From: an uncultured Ruminococcus sp.
GTDB lineage: Bacteria > Bacillota > Clostridia > Oscillospirales > Ruminococcaceae
Length of the DNA stretch: 5,892 nucleotides
NCBI GenBank assembly: GCA_945876155.1
Contig: CAMCMW010000107.1
Coordinates: 1-5,892, forward strand
Direction of reading: 5' to 3'
Of the stretch, positions 1 through 5,892 are shown one piece after another. Every line of letters begins with the position of its first letter. The first letter of the stretch is position 1. Below the pieces are notes generated by a model that was not told the origin of the DNA, searched no databases, and saw only the letters and a list, made by a program, of their open reading frames with translations. The translations under genes and the position numbers were made by a program.

Positions 1-1581
<1,581 letters not shown>

Positions 1582-1611
1582 TCAGACTCCTTTATATAAA
1601 TGAAATTTCTT

Positions 1612-1931
<320 letters not shown>

Positions 1932-1935
<4 letters not shown>

Positions 1936-1950
1936 ATGTCTGACATTTTT
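1932..1950. repeat. 19-base perfect inverted repeat AAAAATGTC-T-GACATTTTT
   Basis: Two 9-base arms flank a single T in the groES leader, between CIRCE and the 20-base palindrome. As RNA it gives an 8-base-pair stem with a 3-base loop. As DNA it is a compact operator-like site centred on TGTCTGACA. The stem is too AT-rich to be a convincing intrinsic terminator. It is not a match to the CtsR, PerR, Fur or Gram-positive LexA consensus sites that I know. Function unknown. Confidence 0.65.
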
Positions 1951-1954
1951 GATT

Positions 1955-1981
1955 TTAGCACTCAAACTCCCTGAGTGCTAA
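1955..1981 (-). promoter_or_regulatory. CIRCE operator (HrcA-binding site) of groESL
   Basis: TTAGCACTC-N9-GAGTGCTAA matches the CIRCE consensus at all 18 arm positions with the standard 9-base spacer. CIRCE is bound by the heat-shock repressor HrcA, whose own folding depends on GroEL, giving a feedback loop on chaperonin level. It lies immediately downstream of the -10 box, so the predicted transcript begins at its edge (about 1980) and it becomes the first hairpin of the leader. hrcA itself is not in this window. Confidence 0.97.
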
Positions 1982-1986
1982 TTACT

Positions 1987-2014
1987 ATTTTACCAACTTT
2001 TCCGGAAAAATCAA
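1987..2014 (-). promoter_or_regulatory. Predicted sigma-A-type promoter of groESL
   Basis: On the minus strand, TTGATT (2009-2014) and TAAAAT (1987-1992) are separated by 16 bases. Transcription would start near 1980, at the edge of CIRCE, leaving a leader of about 84 bases before the groES ATG. The placement directly in front of CIRCE is the usual arrangement for HrcA-controlled groESL operons and is the main support. The start site is predicted only. Confidence 0.75.
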
Positions 2015-2039
2015 GTAGGTTTTGCAAATTATCTTCATT

Positions 2040-2070
2040 TTTGTAGCATTGCACAACTTACAACTGTCAA
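2040..2070 (-). promoter_or_regulatory. Possible second, upstream groESL promoter (weak)
   Basis: The minus strand has a perfect -35 box TTGACA (2065-2070) followed after 19 bases by TACAAA (2040-2045), which is preceded by TGC as in an extended -10. The long spacer and poor -10 make it doubtful. If real it would add a second transcript that still passes through CIRCE. Confidence 0.25.
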
Positions 2071-2079
2071 TCAGACCGT

Positions 2080-2091
2080 AATTGTACAATT
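2080..2091. repeat. 12-base palindrome AATTGTACAATT
   Basis: A short perfect palindrome in the middle of the divergent region, about 47 bases upstream of the plus-strand -35 box and upstream of both minus-strand promoter candidates. It is flanked by TCAGA (2071-2075) and TCTGA (2091-2095), although these arms are not centred on the same point. It could be a regulator site, but palindromes of this size occur by chance in AT-rich DNA. Confidence 0.3.
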
Positions 2092-2137
2092 CTGACATAC
2101 ACAAAAATATTTTTTATCAAAAAAACTATATTAGGTA

Positions 2138-2166
2138 TTTACAAATCGTGGATAATTTGATATTAT
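2138..2166 (+). promoter_or_regulatory. Predicted sigma-A-type promoter of the response regulator-kinase-protease operon
   Basis: TTTACA (2138-2143) and TATTAT (2161-2166) are separated by the optimal 17 bases. Each box differs from consensus at one position. Transcription would begin near 2173 and leave a leader of about 96 bases before the ATG at 2269. No other plus-strand promoter of similar quality was seen before the operon or in its short gene gaps. Confidence 0.7.
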
Positions 2167-2185
2167 AAAAAGTGTATTTTATAAT
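2162..2185. repeat. Perfect inverted repeat ATTATAAAA-N6-TTTTATAAT over the -10 box and start site
   Basis: Two 9-base arms flank a 6-base spacer. The left arm overlaps the -10 box TATTAT and the predicted start site falls in the spacer, which is where a repressor would block transcription. Alternatively, sequence composition explains it, because both arms are pure A/T. Operator function is an inference from position only. Confidence 0.45.
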
Positions 2186-2202
2186 CAGTTTTTAGCACTG
2201 TC

Positions 2203-2236
2203 CGGGATATTATGGAATAATTTATAATAATTCCCG
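2203..2236 (+). repeat. Imperfect leader hairpin upstream of the response regulator gene
   Basis: CGGGA-TATTAT (2203-2213) can pair with ATAATA and TCCCG (2224-2229 and 2232-2236), leaving a 2-base bulge and a 10-base loop. The hairpin ends 15 bases before the AAGGGG ribosome binding site. No U-tract follows, so it is not a terminator. It may protect the 5' end or influence translation; no known riboswitch pattern was recognised. Confidence 0.4.
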
Positions 2237-2268
2237 AATACATAAATTGGCAAGGGGAATGAAATATT

Positions 2269-2964
2269 ATGCCTGTAGAAAAAGTACTTATAGTTGACGA
2301 CGACAAAAATATATGCGACCTGCTGAGAGTCTATCTCGAAAAAGAGGGCTACAGCACTATTATTTCAAATGACGGTAACGAGGCAATGGTAAAATTCAAT
2401 TCGCTTCACCCGGATATAGTCCTGCTGGATATAATGCTCCCCGGTATGGACGGCTGGCAGGTCTGCAAGGAAATCAGAAAAATTTCAGATACCCCCATAA
2501 TTATGCTGACCGCTAAAAGCGAAGTATTTGACAAGGTTCTGGGACTTGAACTGGGTGCGGACGATTACATAGTAAAACCTTTTGATACAAAGGAAGTACT
2601 CGCAAGAATAAAGGCGGTTTCAAGACGTTCCGGAAAAACGCCGAGACCTGTTGTAACCCAGGAAGTAAACTATGACAAGCTTTCCATTAACCTTACAAGA
2701 TATGTGCTTAAAGTTGCCGGCAAAGTCGTTGACGCTCCGCCGAAAGAAATTGAACTGCTTTTCTGCCTGGCGTCCAATCCCAATACAGTAATGACAAGAG
2801 ACCAGCTCCTTGATCATGTATGGGGTGTTGACTATTACGGTGATTCACGAACCATTGACGTTCACATCAAAAGACTCAGGGCAAAGCTTTCGGGAGTTTC
2901 AAAGCAGTGGGCTTTGAAGACTGTCTGGGGAGTGGGCTACAAATTTGAGTTAAAGGACAATTAA
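2269..2964 (+). CDS. OmpR/PhoB-family response regulator
   Basis: This is a cytoplasmic transcription factor activated by phosphorylation, presumably by the kinase encoded next to it. The 231-residue length is typical. The receiver domain (about residues 4-118) has the acidic cluster Asp10-Asp11-Asp12, the phosphate-accepting Asp54 in LLDIMLPGMDG, the switch Thr81 in MLTAKS, and Lys103 in VKPF. The winged-helix DNA-binding domain (about residues 133-228) ends with the recognition helix SRTIDVHIKRLRAKL and the wing TVWGVGYKFE. An AAGGGG lies 11 bases before the ATG, and the next gene starts 31 bases after its stop. Its closest functional analogue by context is CssR of Bacillus, but the sequence alone does not fix the regulon, so no symbol is given. 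Autoregulation through the upstream dyads is possible. Confidence 0.95.
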   Translation: MPVEKVLIVDDDKNICDLLRVYLEKEGYSTIISNDGNEAMVKFNSLHPDIVLLDIMLPGMDGWQVCKEIRKISDTPIIMLTAKSEVFDKVLGLELGADDYIVKPFDTKEVLARIKAVSRRSGKTPRPVVTQEVNYDKLSINLTRYVLKVAGKVVDAPPKEIELLFCLASNPNTVMTRDQLLDHVWGVDYYGDSRTIDVHIKRLRAKLSGVSKQWALKTVWGVGYKFELKDN

Positions 2965-2995
2965 GGGATACCGGTTTTCAGAAACGGAGAAGAGC

Positions 2996-4375
2996 ATGAC
3001 TAAAAGTTTTATCCGCAATTATTTTATTATACTTGGATTGATGTTTATATGTGTTCTTTTCACAGGACTTATGATTATTTTCTATACATACTGTTCACTG
3101 AAGGATACTATATGCCAGAACGTCGAGAGAAATTCCGAAGTGCTTATAAAGGATTTCACAAGCGAGTACATAAACGGCGGAGATAATTTTGACAGCAATA
3201 TCCTTGAAATTCACAGTGACAACCTGCGCATGGACATATATATTTTTGATTCACAGGGAAATGAAATTATTTCACATTCTTTTGAAGATGAATTCTATCC
3301 TCATCCGGAATGGGATTTTTCAACCGGTTTTCAGAATTCAATAGATCCTGTCACAAATATCTGCCACATGGAGGAATTTTCCGTTGACTTTGAACCCTAT
3401 GATGTATACGTTGCCTGTGTACTTCCCTATACAAGAATTTCAAATCATACCGACAAAGCAGTCAGGGCGCTTATTATTGTTTTGATTATTGCAACAGCCG
3501 TGTTTACTCTGGGATACTGTATTCACATATTTTTCAAGTACAGATACGTGTTTGATATTGAAAAAAGCGAAAGAAAAAAGATTCCCAATAATCAGCTGAA
3601 TATTCCGATACCAAAAAATGTCACACCTGAATATGAACCCCTTGTTGAGGCAGTAAAGATTCTCCAGAAACAGCTTAACTACAGAGAAAAACACATGGTT
3701 GAGTTTGTTTCAAACATTTCCCACGAGCTTAAAACTCCTCTCACTGTTATCAAGGGTTTCCTTGGAGCAATAATTGACGGTACAATTGATTCTGAACACA
3801 GGTATACATATCTGGTAAAGGTTTTTAACGAGACAAACCGCATGCAGCAGATAATAAAGAATATGCTCAATGCGTCAAGTATCGAGGCAGGCAAAATTAC
3901 TCTGAACATTGAACAGTTCAACATACTTGATGTCATATCGGAAATAATATTCATGTTTGAAAGACAGATAGAGGAAAAGCATATAAAGATAATAACTATC
4001 GGTTATCCTGAAATTATGGTTTCCGGCGACAGAATACTTCTTCATCAGGTTTTTTACAATCTTTTTGAAAACGCTGTAAAATTTGTCGACGATGGAGGCT
4101 GTATCACTCTCAGAGCCGGTTATCACAACAAGAACATCTGCTTTTATATCAAAAATACCGGAAACGGTATTCCCCAGACTGACCTTGAACACGTCTTTGA
4201 CAGATTTTTCAAGTCTGATTATTCAAGAGGTGAAAACCCTGACGGTGCAGGACTTGGTCTGTCTATCGTGAGAAAATTCGTAAACCAGCACCACGGAAAT
4301 ATTTCGATAAACAGTGAAGAAGGATATCACACAGAGCTTGTGCTGACTTTCCCCCAGAACTTTGCTGTAAGGTAA
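2996..4375 (+). CDS. Membrane sensor histidine kinase
   Basis: This is a 459-residue kinase that should phosphorylate the upstream-encoded regulator. Membrane segments lie at about residues 9-32 and 158-180, enclosing an acidic extracytoplasmic domain of about 125 residues. A stretch MDIYIFDSQGNEI in that domain resembles PAS-like/Cache sensor folds. A linker of about 60 residues follows the second membrane segment; it may be a degenerate HAMP, but I cannot confirm this. The H-box FVSNISHELKTPL carries phospho-acceptor His243. The ATPase domain has the N-box NLFENAVKF (Asn359), the G1 box NTGNGIP (387-393), FDRFF, and the G2 box GAGLGLSI (417-424). Asn387 replaces the usual Asp of the G1 box, a variant I believe occurs in clostridial kinases. 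GGAG sits 6 bases before the ATG. The stimulus is not known; HtrA downstream suggests envelope or secretion stress. Confidence 0.95.
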   Translation: MTKSFIRNYFIILGLMFICVLFTGLMIIFYTYCSLKDTICQNVERNSEVLIKDFTSEYINGGDNFDSNILEIHSDNLRMDIYIFDSQGNEIISHSFEDEFYPHPEWDFSTGFQNSIDPVTNICHMEEFSVDFEPYDVYVACVLPYTRISNHTDKAVRALIIVLIIATAVFTLGYCIHIFFKYRYVFDIEKSERKKIPNNQLNIPIPKNVTPEYEPLVEAVKILQKQLNYREKHMVEFVSNISHELKTPLTVIKGFLGAIIDGTIDSEHRYTYLVKVFNETNRMQQIIKNMLNASSIEAGKITLNIEQFNILDVISEIIFMFERQIEEKHIKIITIGYPEIMVSGDRILLHQVFYNLFENAVKFVDDGGCITLRAGYHNKNICFYIKNTGNGIPQTDLEHVFDRFFKSDYSRGENPDGAGLGLSIVRKFVNQHHGNISINSEEGYHTELVLTFPQNFAVR

Positions 4376-4387
4376 GGAGCATTCAGA

Positions 4388-5892
<1,505 letters not shown>

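Noticed and set aside
2101..2130. AT-rich tract with A- and T-runs as a possible origin or attachment site
   Set aside because: No DnaA boxes, iterons, flanking direct repeats, integrase or tRNA end are present; it is ordinary promoter-upstream AT-rich DNA.
2620..4192. Minus-strand frames under the regulator and kinase genes (for example 2620-2817, 3440-3694, 3679-3954, 3875-4192)
   Set aside because: The plus-strand frames encode complete conserved domains throughout, and the antisense products show no recognisable motifs.

Overview
This window looks like a chromosomal segment of a low-to-moderate GC Gram-positive (Firmicutes/Clostridia-type) bacterium. The evidence is a groESL operon behind a perfect CIRCE operator, strong AAGGAG-type ribosome binding sites, an OmpR-type two-component pair, an HtrA protease with an N-terminal membrane anchor, and the start of a GH43 hemicellulase. 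A plant-fibre-degrading gut member of the Oscillospiraceae (Ruminococcus-like) would fit. That assignment is inference from gene style, not something the sequence proves.

Layout. Positions 1-1896 carry groES and groEL on the minus strand; groEL runs off the left edge and lacks only its extreme C-terminal tail. Positions 1897-2268 are a 372-base divergent regulatory region. It contains a minus-strand promoter overlapped downstream by CIRCE, two further perfect dyads in the groES leader, a plus-strand promoter (TTTACA-N17-TATTAT), and two dyads in the leader of the plus-strand genes. Positions 2269-5785 hold three tightly packed plus-strand genes: a response regulator, a membrane sensor histidine kinase and an HtrA-like serine protease with one PDZ domain. 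At 5796 a fourth gene begins, a GH43-family glycoside hydrolase, and it is cut by the right edge after 32 codons.

How the genes fit together. GroES/GroEL fold cytoplasmic proteins, and the CIRCE element predicts control by HrcA. The plus-strand operon resembles the Bacillus CssRS/HtrA secretion-stress arrangement: an extracytoplasmic sensor, its regulator, and a membrane-anchored quality-control protease. Two protein-quality systems, one for each side of the membrane, therefore share one divergent control region. The GH43 gene follows HtrA by 10 bases with no terminator between them, so it may be in the same transcript.

No tRNA, rRNA, CRISPR array, insertion sequence or clear intrinsic terminator was seen. 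I found no convincing new biological system. The most interesting parts are the run of three dyads in the groES leader, the regulator-kinase-HtrA operon divergent from groESL, and the close HtrA-GH43 junction.
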